Origin: Nodularia spumigena CCY9414 | GTDB lineage: Bacteria; Cyanobacteriota; Cyanobacteriia; Cyanobacteriales; Nostocaceae | Length of the DNA stretch: 39,500 nucleotides | Assembly (NCBI RefSeq): GCF_000340565.2 | Contig: NZ_CP007203.1 | Coordinates: 3,581,541 to 3,621,040 of the forward strand | Reading direction: 5' to 3' | Shown here: in pieces, positions 18,048 to 27,279 of the stretch | How the letters are laid out: each line of letters starts with the position of its first letter | Numbering within the stretch: the first letter of the stretch is position 1 | Notes under the pieces: generated by a model | The model's input: the letters and a program-made list of their open reading frames with translations, nothing else | Databases searched by the model: none | Told to the model about the DNA's origin: nothing | Made by a program: the position numbers and the translations under genes

Positions 18048-20195
18048 CTACGGACAACTCGAATGCAGACCGCCTTGGGTACAAATGTAAGCTATTTGGC
18101 GAGAATCTAAATTTTTAGCTTGAGAAAAATCAACTCCTTGGACTACAGCAGAGATTTCGCCTAAGTCTGGCATTTCCACAAATCGCTCTGCGGGATTTTG
18201 TGGGACAGGAGCGAGAACTGTTCCTTGAAAATCAGCACCTGCCACATTTGCTCCCCGTAAATCGACAAAACTCAGGTCAGCATTTTCCAAGTTGGTATTT
18301 TCCAATCTAGCGGAGCGCAAAACAGCACCAGTCAGTCGAGTGGCGCTGAGGTTGGCATTACTGAGATTAGCCCGGTCTAAATAGGCTCCAGATAAGTCTG
18401 CGCCTCGCCAATCACTATTAGTTAAGTTCGCATAGGATAAATGTGTACCAATGGCAATGACGCGACTTAAACGCGCCCCATACAAATTGGCTTCGTTGAA
18501 TTTAGCTTCACCTATGTCAGCCCCAGTTAAGCTGGCTTTCTCTAGGAATGCACCCCGCAAATTGGCTCCTACTAGCTGGGTGCTGCTGAGGTCAGCGCCG
18601 ATTAAACGTGCATGGGATAAATTAGCTCTGTTGAGGGTAGCGCCGTTTAAATCACTGCGGTTCATAATCACGCGACTGAGATTAGCATCGGTGAAATTAG
18701 CTTGTTTCATTTGCGCTTGGCTCAAATCAGCGATCGCATCGTCGAAAGTATCCCAGCGTCCATCCTCACCAACGCCCCTAAAGATACTACCTTTAAAACT
18801 CCCTTGCTGAAGATTTGCCGATTGGAAGTTGATTCCCGACAAATCAACGTTATCTAACACCAAGTTAAAAAATGAATTTGGGGGAGTACTGCTTTGACCT
18901 AATTCGGCGCGACTGAGATCAATACCTGCGTTTTGAGTGCTGTAGACGCTGAGAATTTTGTTGATTGTCTGCTGGTTCATACGTAACTGCTGTTGTCGCA
19001 ATTCTCGCGCTGAGGCTGCATTGCTACCCACAGACTTTAATTCACCTGCTAACAACTGATTTTTGTTTTTTAATTCCGGGATAGCTGGGACACCTACACT
19101 GACTAAAGCTTGTTGAATTGTATTCAGGAGGATGGGGTTAGTTTCTTGAACCAGAAGGTTTGTGAGAAATTGGATGGACTGCGGATCATTGAGACCACCC
19201 ATCGCTAGAATTATACTTTGGCGCTCCTCCGTAGTAGCACCAGAGTTAGGACTCAATCTTTCCACGAGTACAAGAAACTTTTGGCTATTGATTTGCTTGG
19301 TTTCCCGGCGGGTTTGTTGAGTTTGGATATAAACTTGAGTGGCGACTAAAGTTCCCAGCACAGCTATCATACTGGCCACGGCTACCGCAAACAAAGTCCG
19401 GTTGGGGTTTTGCCGCATCCGTCGCCACAGAGTAGAAGTATTTGTAGTTTCTCCTGTCAGCGTTGACATGGATACTGGCGCTAATTCCTCCCCTGACTGC
19501 GGTACCTGGGATTTATTACCCTGTTCTGATGATGCTAAAGGAGGAGTAGCATCTATTGTATATGTACCTGCCAACCAGTCATGGAATGGGCGACGACCTC
19601 GACGAGATGGTAAGGCTATCCCTTCTCCCAGCACCATCAATACAGCCAAAAATGTGAATAATCCTAAATTGGGAAAAGCAAAACTGTAGCGCCAAAGAAT
19701 ATAGGCGATGGAAACAGGTACACTCCATCGACCAATTCCTTCCCGCGCTACAACGGCGGCTAAACCGGGGGGTTTACCTACCTCGTTGACAACTCTTACA
19801 CCAAATTTCCGCTTGGGAATAGTACTACCTGTTTTGCCCAGTAAATATAATTGCCACCATGAGAGGGTTGCAGGGGCTAACAAGGCGATGAGCCACAAAA
19901 AATTCGTCGGGGCGGCGACGTTGCGGATACCATAGCTTACAGGCAAAGCCAAGGGTCGGGCGATCGCTCTTTCTGTGACTACCAAGACTGGGTGAAGTGG
20001 CACTCGATTGAGGTCGCTGCGCGAATTGGCATACACACCAAGGCCAAAGGGAACTAGCCCACTCACAACTACCAGGGTGATTTCAGTTGCCCATGCAGCT
20101 AAACGCCTGGTGTTTAATGGCAATGTCTTGGCTGTTTCTGGTTCGTTGGACTGGCTCGATTGACTGGTATTTCTCCTCACAATTGGGGTCGCCAT
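18048..20195 (-). CDS. hglK: RDD-membrane and pentapeptide-repeat protein, probable HglK
   Basis: The 715-residue protein has an N-terminal RDD-type membrane domain (about 30-213; helices near 32-56, 97-119 and 158-194, ending RRPFHDWLAGTY). A further membrane helix lies at 267-290, followed by a soluble helical stretch. Then comes a long run of A(D/N)LxxA-type pentapeptide repeats from about 425 to 670, which fold as a right-handed square beta-helix. This matches HglK of Anabaena, a protein of similar length (727 residues as I recall) with membrane segments followed by degenerate pentapeptide repeats, needed to place heterocyst glycolipids outside the outer membrane. The orthology call rests on architecture and length. 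It is 54 bases downstream of a small membrane-protein gene and probably shares its promoter. A different RDD-pentapeptide protein is possible. Confidence 0.75.
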   Translation of the reverse strand: MATPIVRRNTSQSSQSNEPETAKTLPLNTRRLAAWATEITLVVVSGLVPFGLGVYANSRSDLNRVPLHPVLVVTERAIARPLALPVSYGIRNVAAPTNFLWLIALLAPATLSWWQLYLLGKTGSTIPKRKFGVRVVNEVGKPPGLAAVVAREGIGRWSVPVSIAYILWRYSFAFPNLGLFTFLAVLMVLGEGIALPSRRGRRPFHDWLAGTYTIDATPPLASSEQGNKSQVPQSGEELAPVSMSTLTGETTNTSTLWRRMRQNPNRTLFAVAVASMIAVLGTLVATQVYIQTQQTRRETKQINSQKFLVLVERLSPNSGATTEERQSIILAMGGLNDPQSIQFLTNLLVQETNPILLNTIQQALVSVGVPAIPELKNKNQLLAGELKSVGSNAASARELRQQQLRMNQQTINKILSVYSTQNAGIDLSRAELGQSSTPPNSFFNLVLDNVDLSGINFQSANLQQGSFKGSIFRGVGEDGRWDTFDDAIADLSQAQMKQANFTDANLSRVIMNRSDLNGATLNRANLSHARLIGADLSSTQLVGANLRGAFLEKASLTGADIGEAKFNEANLYGARLSRVIAIGTHLSYANLTNSDWRGADLSGAYLDRANLSNANLSATRLTGAVLRSARLENTNLENADLSFVDLRGANVAGADFQGTVLAPVPQNPAERFVEMPDLGEISAVVQGVDFSQAKNLDSRQIAYICTQGGLHSSCP

Positions 20196-20249
20196 TGCAT
20201 CATTCCTTTGAATTTATTTTTAAGTCGCTCTCGGCGTAGTTAAAATAGA

Positions 20250-20594
20250 CTATTGCTTTTTTTTCCAGCTACCTGATACAAAAAATTTGTATCCAAGATA
20301 CACAAAGAATCCTAACAGTGCCAGACTGATTACAGATGAAACGAGTTTCAGCACTGCTTGGAGCATTGCAAATCCCAACAAAACCCCCACGGCCGCAACT
20401 ATCACCTTGGTTGTCCCGTTCAAGTTCTCAAACCAAAGTTGCAATTGTGCTAACCGAGATTTCCAGTTGAGAAATACAGACTGCAATTTTTCTGTATTTT
20501 TTGGTAGCTGTCCCATATCTCCAGATGTCGAGTTAATTTCTGCCTCTAGATTTTGGAGGCGACGCTGTAAGTCTTCTTCATGTTGACGATTCAT
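20250..20594 (-). CDS. Small coiled-coil membrane protein upstream of hglK
   Basis: The 114-residue protein begins with a charged heptad-rich region (QHEEDLQRRLQNLEAEINS) and continues to LQLWFENLNG. Two adjacent hydrophobic segments follow (VIVAAVGVLLGFAMLQAVL and VISLALLGFFVYLGYKFFV), then a lysine-rich end. It is expected in the cytoplasmic or thylakoid membrane with the coiled coil outside the bilayer. The gene lies 54 bases before the hglK-like gene on the same strand, so the two are probably co-transcribed. Function is not known. Confidence 0.75.
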   Translation of the reverse strand: MNRQHEEDLQRRLQNLEAEINSTSGDMGQLPKNTEKLQSVFLNWKSRLAQLQLWFENLNGTTKVIVAAVGVLLGFAMLQAVLKLVSSVISLALLGFFVYLGYKFFVSGSWKKKQ

Positions 20595-20753
20595 TATCTT
20601 TTCAGCTTCTCTCTAAGTCACTAGTTCCACATCAAAGCTAGCAAATCCTGGAAATTTGAAATCAACTAGGAACATAGATAGATTACTATCGTCTATAAGT
20701 CCAGACTGTTTAGATAAATATCGCTTGAGAAACAGTCGGGGACATTATTGATT

Positions 20754-21188
20754 ATGAAGACTCTGAAGCTACTTACAGTTGTTCCCGCAGCTTTGGTAAT
20801 GAGTTTGACGGTGACTGAGGCTAATTTGGCTGAAGTCCCACGGTTGCAAATTCAACCCAATGTCACGTCAGAAGCACTGGTTTTAAATGGCATCTCTGGT
20901 GGAACAGTTGCCAGTAATTGCGGCAACATTGCTAATGCACCCAATCAAATTATCCAGTTAACCCAGCCACTGCCTTACTTACGCTTAACAGTTGACAGTC
21001 CTGGACAGCCAACACTGCTAATTGATGGACCTGGAGGCAGTTTTTGTGTTTTATCAGATAATTACTCTGGAAGCAAGCCAGAACTTACTGGTTATTTCAT
21101 GCCGGGAGAATACACCCTCCACGTGGGTGAGTTATCTCAAAGTCAGTATAACTATACCCTCTCAATTTCGCAACAAAAAAGCGAATAA
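20754..21188 (+). CDS. Exported protein of unknown function (144 aa)
   Basis: I place the start at ATG 20754 (MKTLKLLTVVPAALVMSLTV), a typical signal peptide; the frame also opens with TTG at 20748. The mature part has two cysteines (SNCGNI and SFCVLS) that could form a disulfide. Its strand pattern, YLRLTVDSPGQPTLLIDGPG and then YFMPGEYTLHVGELSQS, resembles the PPC-type beta-sandwich of exported bacterial proteins, in which G-x-Y-xx-xV-G precedes the last strand. It is divergent from the hglK unit and shares that 160-base promoter region. Confidence 0.75.
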   Translation: MKTLKLLTVVPAALVMSLTVTEANLAEVPRLQIQPNVTSEALVLNGISGGTVASNCGNIANAPNQIIQLTQPLPYLRLTVDSPGQPTLLIDGPGGSFCVLSDNYSGSKPELTGYFMPGEYTLHVGELSQSQYNYTLSISQQKSE

Positions 21189-21357
21189 GGTAGTAGGATG
21201 AAGGAACGAACCACGAAGGACACAAAGAGCGCGAAGGAAGAAGGAAAGAAGAAAAATTCCAAGATTTATTTACCCGTCATTTTTGGGTTGGGAACTGATT
21301 AGAAATATTTATCCATACTTACTCATAACTACTTAAATGCTATGCTATAGTAGTTAT

Positions 21358-21960
21358 ATGAGTAAGTTATCTATATCTGAAGCAGCAAAGTTAAAAGGTG
21401 TAAGTGTTTCCACACTCAGAAGATGGGAAACAGAAGGTAAATTAATTCCCGAAAGAACAGCTAGTGGTCATAGAAGATATGATTTAGCTCAATTGTTAGG
21501 AATCAAGCCTGATTTATCTTACACCATTGGTTACTGTCGAGTTTCTAGCCATGACCAAAAAGAAGACCTAGAAAGACAAAAGCAAGTTGTTGAATTATTT
21601 TGCGCTCAAAATGGTTGGCAATTTGAAATTATAGAAGACTTAGGTTCAGGCTTAAACTACAGCAAAAAAGGATTAAAGAGATTAATCCGATTAATTGTTG
21701 ATAGTAAACTTGAACGTCTTGTTTTAACCCATAAAGATAGACTATTGAGATTTGGTAGTGAATTAATTTTTAGTTTGTGTGAACATTTTGGAACAGAAAT
21801 AGTAATTATCAATAGAACTGAAGACTCAACTTTTGAAGAAGACTTAGCTCAAGATGTTTTAGAAATAATTACAGTTTTTAGTGCCAGACTGTATGGATCT
21901 AGAAGTCACAAAAACAAGAAAATTATAGAGGAGTTGAAAGAAGTTGCTGTTCGGCTTTAA
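21358..21960 (+). CDS. tnpA: IS607-family serine recombinase (TnpA)
   Basis: The 200-residue transposase starts with a MerR-like helix-turn-helix (LSISEAAKLKGVSVSTLRRW, then TASGHRRYDL). The small serine-recombinase domain follows: YCRVSSHDQKEDLERQ with catalytic Ser63, and LVLTHKDRLLRFG. IS607 enzymes cut and join DNA through a covalent serine link. I chose ATG 21358; the frame extends to 21337 but MSKLSISEA is the normal N-terminus. The 3' end overlaps tnpB by 17 bases, indicating translational coupling. The frame appears undamaged. Confidence 0.95.
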   Translation: MSKLSISEAAKLKGVSVSTLRRWETEGKLIPERTASGHRRYDLAQLLGIKPDLSYTIGYCRVSSHDQKEDLERQKQVVELFCAQNGWQFEIIEDLGSGLNYSKKGLKRLIRLIVDSKLERLVLTHKDRLLRFGSELIFSLCEHFGTEIVIINRTEDSTFEEDLAQDVLEIITVFSARLYGSRSHKNKKIIEELKEVAVRL

Positions 21961-23044
21961 AACTGAGTTAAAAATCAATAACCATCAGCGTACCCAACTA
22001 CTTCAACATTGTGGTGTTGCTCGTCATGCTTGGAATTGGGGATTAGCTCTTACCAAACAGATATTAGAGCACAATAAGTTAAATCCTAATTCCAAAATAA
22101 AATTTCCTACTGCTATTGATTTACATAAATGGTTAGTAGCATTAGTAAAAAGTGAAAATCCCTGGTATTACGAATGTTCAAAATCAGCACCACAAGAAGC
22201 TCTACGAGCTTTAAAAACAGCATGGGATAGGTGCTTTAAAAAAATATCAGGAGTGCCTAAATTTAAGAGAAAGGGTAAACATGATAGCTTTACCTTAGAG
22301 GGTAGTGTCAAAAATTTAGAGTCAAATAAAATACAAGTACCGAAGATAGGAGTTCTCCAAACTTATGAAAGACTACCTCAAAAAGAAATTAAATCAGTAA
22401 CCATTAGTCGTAAGGCTAATAGATGGTTTATTAGTTTTAGATTTGATGTAGAAAAACAAGATAATAAAAACCTCAAAGTTGTGGGAGTAGACTTAGGTGT
22501 AAAAAATTTAGCTACTCTATCAACAGGTGAAATTATAGAAGGTGCAAAGTCTTACAAAAAATATGAATCTAAATTAAGCAGGTTGCAATGGTTAAACAGA
22601 AATAAAGTTATCAATTCAAACAATTGGAGAAAAGCACAACTAAAAATTGCTAAATTGCATCTGAAGATTGCCAACATTCGTAAAGATACATTACACAAAC
22701 TTACTACTTTATTAGCCAAGAACCACGGCAAAGTGGTAATCGAAGATTTAAACGTATCTGGAATGTTGGCAAACAGGAAATTAGCAAAAGCAATCTCCGA
22801 TATGGGATTTCATGAGTTTCGTCGTCAACTAACCTACAAGTGTGAATTGTATAGTTCTGAACTTGTCGTGGTTGATAGATGGTATCCCAGTTCTAAAACT
22901 TGTTCTAATTGCGGAACTAAAAAAGAAAATCTCACACTTAACGAAAGAGTTTTTCAATGTGAAAATTGCGGTTTTGAGTGTGATAGAGATTTAAACGCAG
23001 CTATCAATTTATCAAAAATTGATTTGTCAAAAGCTGTCAGTTAG
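21944..23044 (+). CDS. tnpB: TnpB RNA-guided nuclease of the IS607 element
   Basis: The 366-residue protein belongs to the TnpB/OrfB family, ancestors of Cas12, which use an RNA from the element's right end to cut DNA and promote retention of the element. The RuvC catalytic residues are all present: D183 in VVGVDLGVKNLAT, E267 in VVIEDLNVSGM and D349 in CDRDLNAAINL. The zinc finger CSNCG and CENCG (Cys320, 323, 339, 342) is complete. The start is TTG at 21944, overlapping tnpA. The protein has normal length, so it is likely functional. Confidence 0.95.
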   Translation: MLFGFKTELKINNHQRTQLLQHCGVARHAWNWGLALTKQILEHNKLNPNSKIKFPTAIDLHKWLVALVKSENPWYYECSKSAPQEALRALKTAWDRCFKKISGVPKFKRKGKHDSFTLEGSVKNLESNKIQVPKIGVLQTYERLPQKEIKSVTISRKANRWFISFRFDVEKQDNKNLKVVGVDLGVKNLATLSTGEIIEGAKSYKKYESKLSRLQWLNRNKVINSNNWRKAQLKIAKLHLKIANIRKDTLHKLTTLLAKNHGKVVIEDLNVSGMLANRKLAKAISDMGFHEFRRQLTYKCELYSSELVVVDRWYPSSKTCSNCGTKKENLTLNERVFQCENCGFECDRDLNAAINLSKIDLSKAVS

Positions 23045-23110
23045 ACAGTGTTAGTCTGTGGACTGGATAATGCCGACATTACCAGGATGAAGCAGAAAGT
23101 AAACTTCAAA
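22960..23110 (+). ncRNA. Candidate omega RNA (reRNA) of TnpB
   Basis: TnpB guide RNAs arise from the end of the tnpB gene and the following right end. Right after the stop is a hairpin, GGATAATG-CCGA-CATTACC, at 23065-23083 (5 contiguous pairs plus a GG/CC extension across a bulged A). Before it, ACAG at 23045-23048 can pair with CTGT at 23056-23059. The 5' limit inside tnpB and the point where the guide begins cannot be fixed by eye. Confidence 0.45.
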
Positions 23111-23205
23111 CCCCATCTAGTACAAGTTATCTATTATAGAAAAGTCTAAATAGGTAAGTTTGAGTAAGTTTTATGTAACGGTTGACAGACTATGGCGGCG
23201 GTGAG

Positions 23206-26200
23206 CTACTTTTTATGGATGATATGATGCAGGCTATTTAATAAATCTTGGGCTGTGTAGGGTTTGGGAAGGACTAGCTCTACAGTAGTATGATCTGCAT
23301 TTGCTAAAGCTTCCATAGGGTTAATGCCGCTACAAGCTATGATTTTTACCTGTGGGTTCATTGTTTGTAAGATGCGGATGGCAGTGATTCCACCCATTTC
23401 TGGCATCATGATATCCATTAAAACGGCGCTGATATGCTGTTTGTGCTGGGCATAAAGTGCGATCGCCTCAATGCCATTACTAGCAATCAAAGTCTTATAA
23501 TTGTATTTTTCCAAGACAATTTTCGCAATCTCCCGGATTTCCGGTTCATCATCCACAACTAAAATCAGTTCTCCCTGTCCGGGAAATATTTCTAAATCAT
23601 TGCTCTCAAGTGATGGGCTGACCTCCACCGCAGGTAAGAACATCTGAAATTGACTACCTTGCCCCACTGTGCTATTGACATTCATAAACCCACCGTGGCT
23701 TTTGATAATTCCCAGCACTGTGGAAAGCCCTAATCCTGTACCTTTACCGACTTCTTTTGTGGTAAAAAATGGATCAAAAATTCTCTCTAATATTTCCGGT
23801 GGTATCCCCATTCCCGTATCGGCAACAGTCATTACCACATAATGCCCCACTTTGGCATCAAGATTCATTTTGACATAGGCTTGATCAATCAACATATTTT
23901 TGGTAGAAATACTCACCGTACCACCTTCTGGCATGGCATCACGGGCATTAACTACGAGATTCATTAGCACTTGATGCAGTTGTGTCGCATCTCCAAACAC
24001 AGCCCACAAGTCTTCTGGGATGGTGATGGCAAATTCCAGAGATTTGGGAAATGTTTGTTTGGCTATCTGGGTAATTTCTGCAATTAGGTGTTTGAGTTGA
24101 ACGATGGTGCGCTCTCCCTTAAATCCTCGCGCAAATGACAAGACTTGTTTGACTAAAGCAGCGCCACGTTTGCTGTTATTTTCGATAATTTGCAGTAAGT
24201 GTTGATAATTTTCTTTATCTTGAGCGAATCTCACTTGTAACAGTTGAGATGCTGCCAAAATAGGTGTTAAAATATTATTCAAATCGTGAGCAATGCCACC
24301 GGCTAAAGTGCCAAGACTTTCCAATCGTTGAGCGCGGAAAAACTGCTCTTCGAGTTGTTTCTTTTCTGTAATGTCAGTGTCAACACAAAGAATGGATTTC
24401 GGTTGTCCTGCGGTATCATACATCAGCGTCCAACGGCTGGATACAACAATTTCTTGACCAGCTTTCGTAACTTTACGTAACTCACCTTGCCAGGAGCCTG
24501 ATTTAATCACAGTTTTGACGGCTGTTTTGACTTGCGGCGAGTTTTTCTGGCAAAAAAGCTCTTGGGGATCTGCGCCTAAAACCTCTTCTGCTTGCCAACC
24601 ATATATACGCTCTGCACCTTGATTCCAGAATAAGATTGTGCGTTGGAAATCTCGAACTAAAATCGCATCAGTGGCAATATCAAGTATAGCTGCTTGCTCG
24701 CTAATTTTCTCTTGTGCTTGTTTGCGATCGCTAATGTCAGAAAAAGAAGTGACTACAGCATAAGGAACAGGATCATTGTCGTGAAACAAAGGTTGGGAAT
24801 TAATGGAAATCCAGGTTAATTCTCCAGTGGGCTGATAAACTCCCATAACCACATTCGAGCAGGGTTGTCCGGTACGTAAGCTCACCATTGATGGATGGGC
24901 TTCACCAGGGAATAAAGAGCCATCTTCTTTGATAGTCTGCCAGGCGGGGTCATCAGAGGTGTGCCTGAGCATTTTGTGAGTAGTACGCCCCAGAATCCTT
25001 TGGGCGCTAGGATTACAGGTAACTATATCGCCATTAGCGTCTTGTAAAATGATGCCCTCCTGCATAGCAGCAACCACTGAACGATAACGTTCTTCGCTGG
25101 CTCTTAGTGCGGCTTCTGCCTGTTTGCGTTCGTTGATGCACCTAGTTGTACCAATCAACCGTATTGGCTCACCCAGTTCGTTAAAAAATACTTTACCGTT
25201 TCCACTCAGCCAATGAATAGCGCCATCAAGCCAAACAATGCGAAATTCACATTTATATTCACTTCTTTCCTCAATACTGCGAGCTATCACCTCAGATAAA
25301 CATTCCCGGTCTTCAGGATGAACTAACTGAAAAAAGTCTTCTATGCTTTCAACACCAGAATTATTGGGCAAACCATAGAGCAGCGCCATATTAGCAGAGC
25401 ATACTACTTGATTGGTGCAAAGATCCCAGTCCCAAATACCCATTTGAGTAGCTTCTAGGGCTAAACTTAGTCGCGCCTCACTCTCGCGCAGTGAATCTTT
25501 TATTTGCTTGCGCTTGGTGATATCTCTGCCCACCCCTTGTAATTCCACAACCTCTCCGCTTTCGTTCTCAATGGCTGTAACGTTCCATTGCAGCCAGCGC
25601 ATACCGTTAACTGTCAACAGACGTTCCTCATCAGTTATTAACTGATGGGGTGAGGATATCAACTTGCGGATATTTTCTCTGATTTGAGGTAAGTCATCTG
25701 GATGGAAAAACTCAAACATCGACTCACCAAGTAACTCGTCCAATTGCTGACCCAAAGTTTCGCAAACGACTGTATTAGCAAAGGTCAACCGTCCTTGTAA
25801 ATCTATGCGGACAATCAAGTCGGTTTGAGTTTCCACTAGCTGACGATAGAGTTTTTCGCTTTTCTGCAATGACTGTTCAACACGTTGGCGTTCAGTGATT
25901 TCCTGTTGTAAAAGTTCGTTAGATACAAGCAGTTCGTGGGTACGTTCCATTACCCGCATTTCTAATTCTTCGCTGGCTTGGTGTAATGCCGCTTCTGCTT
26001 GTTTGCGGCTGCTAATGTCACAAAGCAACCAGCGCCAACCTACTCGCTTACCTTGTTTATATATTGCCGCAGCTCTCAGACTGGCGGGGAAAGATTTACC
26101 CGACGGTGGCTGGAGGTGAATTTCCCAGTCCTCTAGCTGTTGTACAGTCTGTAGTTGGGTGATGAGATATTCCCACTCTGGTTCAGCAATAAACCGAATT

Positions 26201-27279
26201 AAGGGTTTACCCACGAGATAATTTTGTTTGACAGACAGCAAAGTGGCTACTGCGTGGTTAGCTTCTTGAATCACACCTGTGGTATCGGTGATTAAATAAC
26301 CATGAGGAGCAAACTCAAACAAATCCTGATAACGCTGACGCTCTAACTCGGCGATTTCACTAGCAACCAGAAGTTGTTGATTTTGTTGACGCAGTTCTTC
26401 TTCCACTAATTGCAGTCGTGCGAGGGTTTGCTGAAGTTCGTCATTAACTTGTATTACTTCAGCCGTTTGTGCGTCTAACCATTCTTTTAAATACTCCTGA
26501 GTTTGGTAGCGCATTACCTCTGGTGGTTGATTTGCTGAGTGTACATTGGTTGGTAAGTCTTTGAAAAAGTTAACCATATTTACAGGAGCAAAGGTTTTGA
26601 GCAAGGTAGTTTCGGTGACAAGTCCGACTAATTGCCCCTGTTGATCCAAAATCGGCAAATGGCGAATTTGATGGTGACGCAAAAGTGACAAAGCTGTCAA
26701 GATATCTTGGGAATGGGATGGTGTCAGGTAAGAGGACAAGGGGCAGGGGGCAGGGTGCAGGGAGGAGAACCCCATGCCTAAATACAGGGGCTTGGGAAAA
26801 GGACACATTATTTCTCGCACTTGAGCGTCTCGAAATAAATATTCTGATGTTTGGCATACATAAATGCAGGGGCTTGTATCCCTGTTGGCAGGTGAATTAA
26901 AAATCCTTCTCCCTTGCTCCCTGCTCCCTGCTCCCCTGCCTCTTCTGGTCAGGGTAATGACTGGCTGCACCATCACCTCTGCCATTTTTACCTGAGCTAA
27001 ATTTTTTTGCTCTGATGTAATTCTATTTATATCTGTATGCGTTAAAATACCTAAGAGCTTACCTTGGACTACAACCAATATACAGGTAGTCGGTTGAATG
27101 TTTATGGTGCTGTCAACTAATGCAGAATTTGAGTCGGTTGGTGACGAATTCATACTTCGTTCTTGATGAATCAAGAAAATGGCATCAACTACATAACTAT
27201 CAGGGCTAATCGTTACAGGACATTGATCAATAGCATGATATAAATTAGGCAAATCAATTAGCTGATTGTGGAATCTCAT
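23206..27279 (-). CDS. Hybrid sensor histidine kinase: CBS pair (interrupted), five PAS, HisKA, HATPase, receiver
   Basis: This 1357-residue cytoplasmic kinase has, in order: a first CBS motif (about 20-110), a 75-residue foreign insert (112-186), a second CBS motif (187-230), a coiled coil (250-310), five PAS domains (starting near 316, 478, 600, 730 and 863, each ending in DI-S/T-xRKQ or similar), HisKA with H about 998 in GGIAHDLNN, a HATPase with NARDAM, DTGMGIP and GKGTGLGLS, and a receiver (1237-1355) with DDEP, phospho-acceptor Asp in LMDIMMPEMGG, and a conserved Lys in LPKPY. No membrane helix is present. CBS domains usually bind adenine nucleotides; the inserted repeat separates the two halves and may alter that. 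Signal and target are unknown, with no response regulator beside it. Confidence 0.92.
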   Translation of the reverse strand: MRFHNQLIDLPNLYHAIDQCPVTISPDSYVVDAIFLIHQERSMNSSPTDSNSALVDSTINIQPTTCILVVVQGKLLGILTHTDINRITSEQKNLAQVKMAEVMVQPVITLTRRGRGAGSREQGRRIFNSPANRDTSPCIYVCQTSEYLFRDAQVREIMCPFPKPLYLGMGFSSLHPAPCPLSSYLTPSHSQDILTALSLLRHHQIRHLPILDQQGQLVGLVTETTLLKTFAPVNMVNFFKDLPTNVHSANQPPEVMRYQTQEYLKEWLDAQTAEVIQVNDELQQTLARLQLVEEELRQQNQQLLVASEIAELERQRYQDLFEFAPHGYLITDTTGVIQEANHAVATLLSVKQNYLVGKPLIRFIAEPEWEYLITQLQTVQQLEDWEIHLQPPSGKSFPASLRAAAIYKQGKRVGWRWLLCDISSRKQAEAALHQASEELEMRVMERTHELLVSNELLQQEITERQRVEQSLQKSEKLYRQLVETQTDLIVRIDLQGRLTFANTVVCETLGQQLDELLGESMFEFFHPDDLPQIRENIRKLISSPHQLITDEERLLTVNGMRWLQWNVTAIENESGEVVELQGVGRDITKRKQIKDSLRESEARLSLALEATQMGIWDWDLCTNQVVCSANMALLYGLPNNSGVESIEDFFQLVHPEDRECLSEVIARSIEERSEYKCEFRIVWLDGAIHWLSGNGKVFFNELGEPIRLIGTTRCINERKQAEAALRASEERYRSVVAAMQEGIILQDANGDIVTCNPSAQRILGRTTHKMLRHTSDDPAWQTIKEDGSLFPGEAHPSMVSLRTGQPCSNVVMGVYQPTGELTWISINSQPLFHDNDPVPYAVVTSFSDISDRKQAQEKISEQAAILDIATDAILVRDFQRTILFWNQGAERIYGWQAEEVLGADPQELFCQKNSPQVKTAVKTVIKSGSWQGELRKVTKAGQEIVVSSRWTLMYDTAGQPKSILCVDTDITEKKQLEEQFFRAQRLESLGTLAGGIAHDLNNILTPILAASQLLQVRFAQDKENYQHLLQIIENNSKRGAALVKQVLSFARGFKGERTIVQLKHLIAEITQIAKQTFPKSLEFAITIPEDLWAVFGDATQLHQVLMNLVVNARDAMPEGGTVSISTKNMLIDQAYVKMNLDAKVGHYVVMTVADTGMGIPPEILERIFDPFFTTKEVGKGTGLGLSTVLGIIKSHGGFMNVNSTVGQGSQFQMFLPAVEVSPSLESNDLEIFPGQGELILVVDDEPEIREIAKIVLEKYNYKTLIASNGIEAIALYAQHKQHISAVLMDIMMPEMGGITAIRILQTMNPQVKIIACSGINPMEALANADHTTVELVLPKPYTAQDLLNSLHHIIHKK
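26730..26944. repeat. Interspersed GC-rich-ended repeat, copy 2, in frame inside the histidine kinase
   Basis: It is bounded by AAGAGG and CCTCTT and shares with copy 1 (5100-5303) the purine/pyrimidine arms and the core ggacRcattatttct, gaaataaatatt and ttggcaggKgaatt. It has no stop codon in the kinase frame and adds about 75 residues (RGRGAGSREQ to SSYLTP) between ITLT and SQDILTAL, which would otherwise be joined in a normal CBS motif. Similar gtcagg(g)ta strings on both sides suggest a target duplication. Confidence 0.8.
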
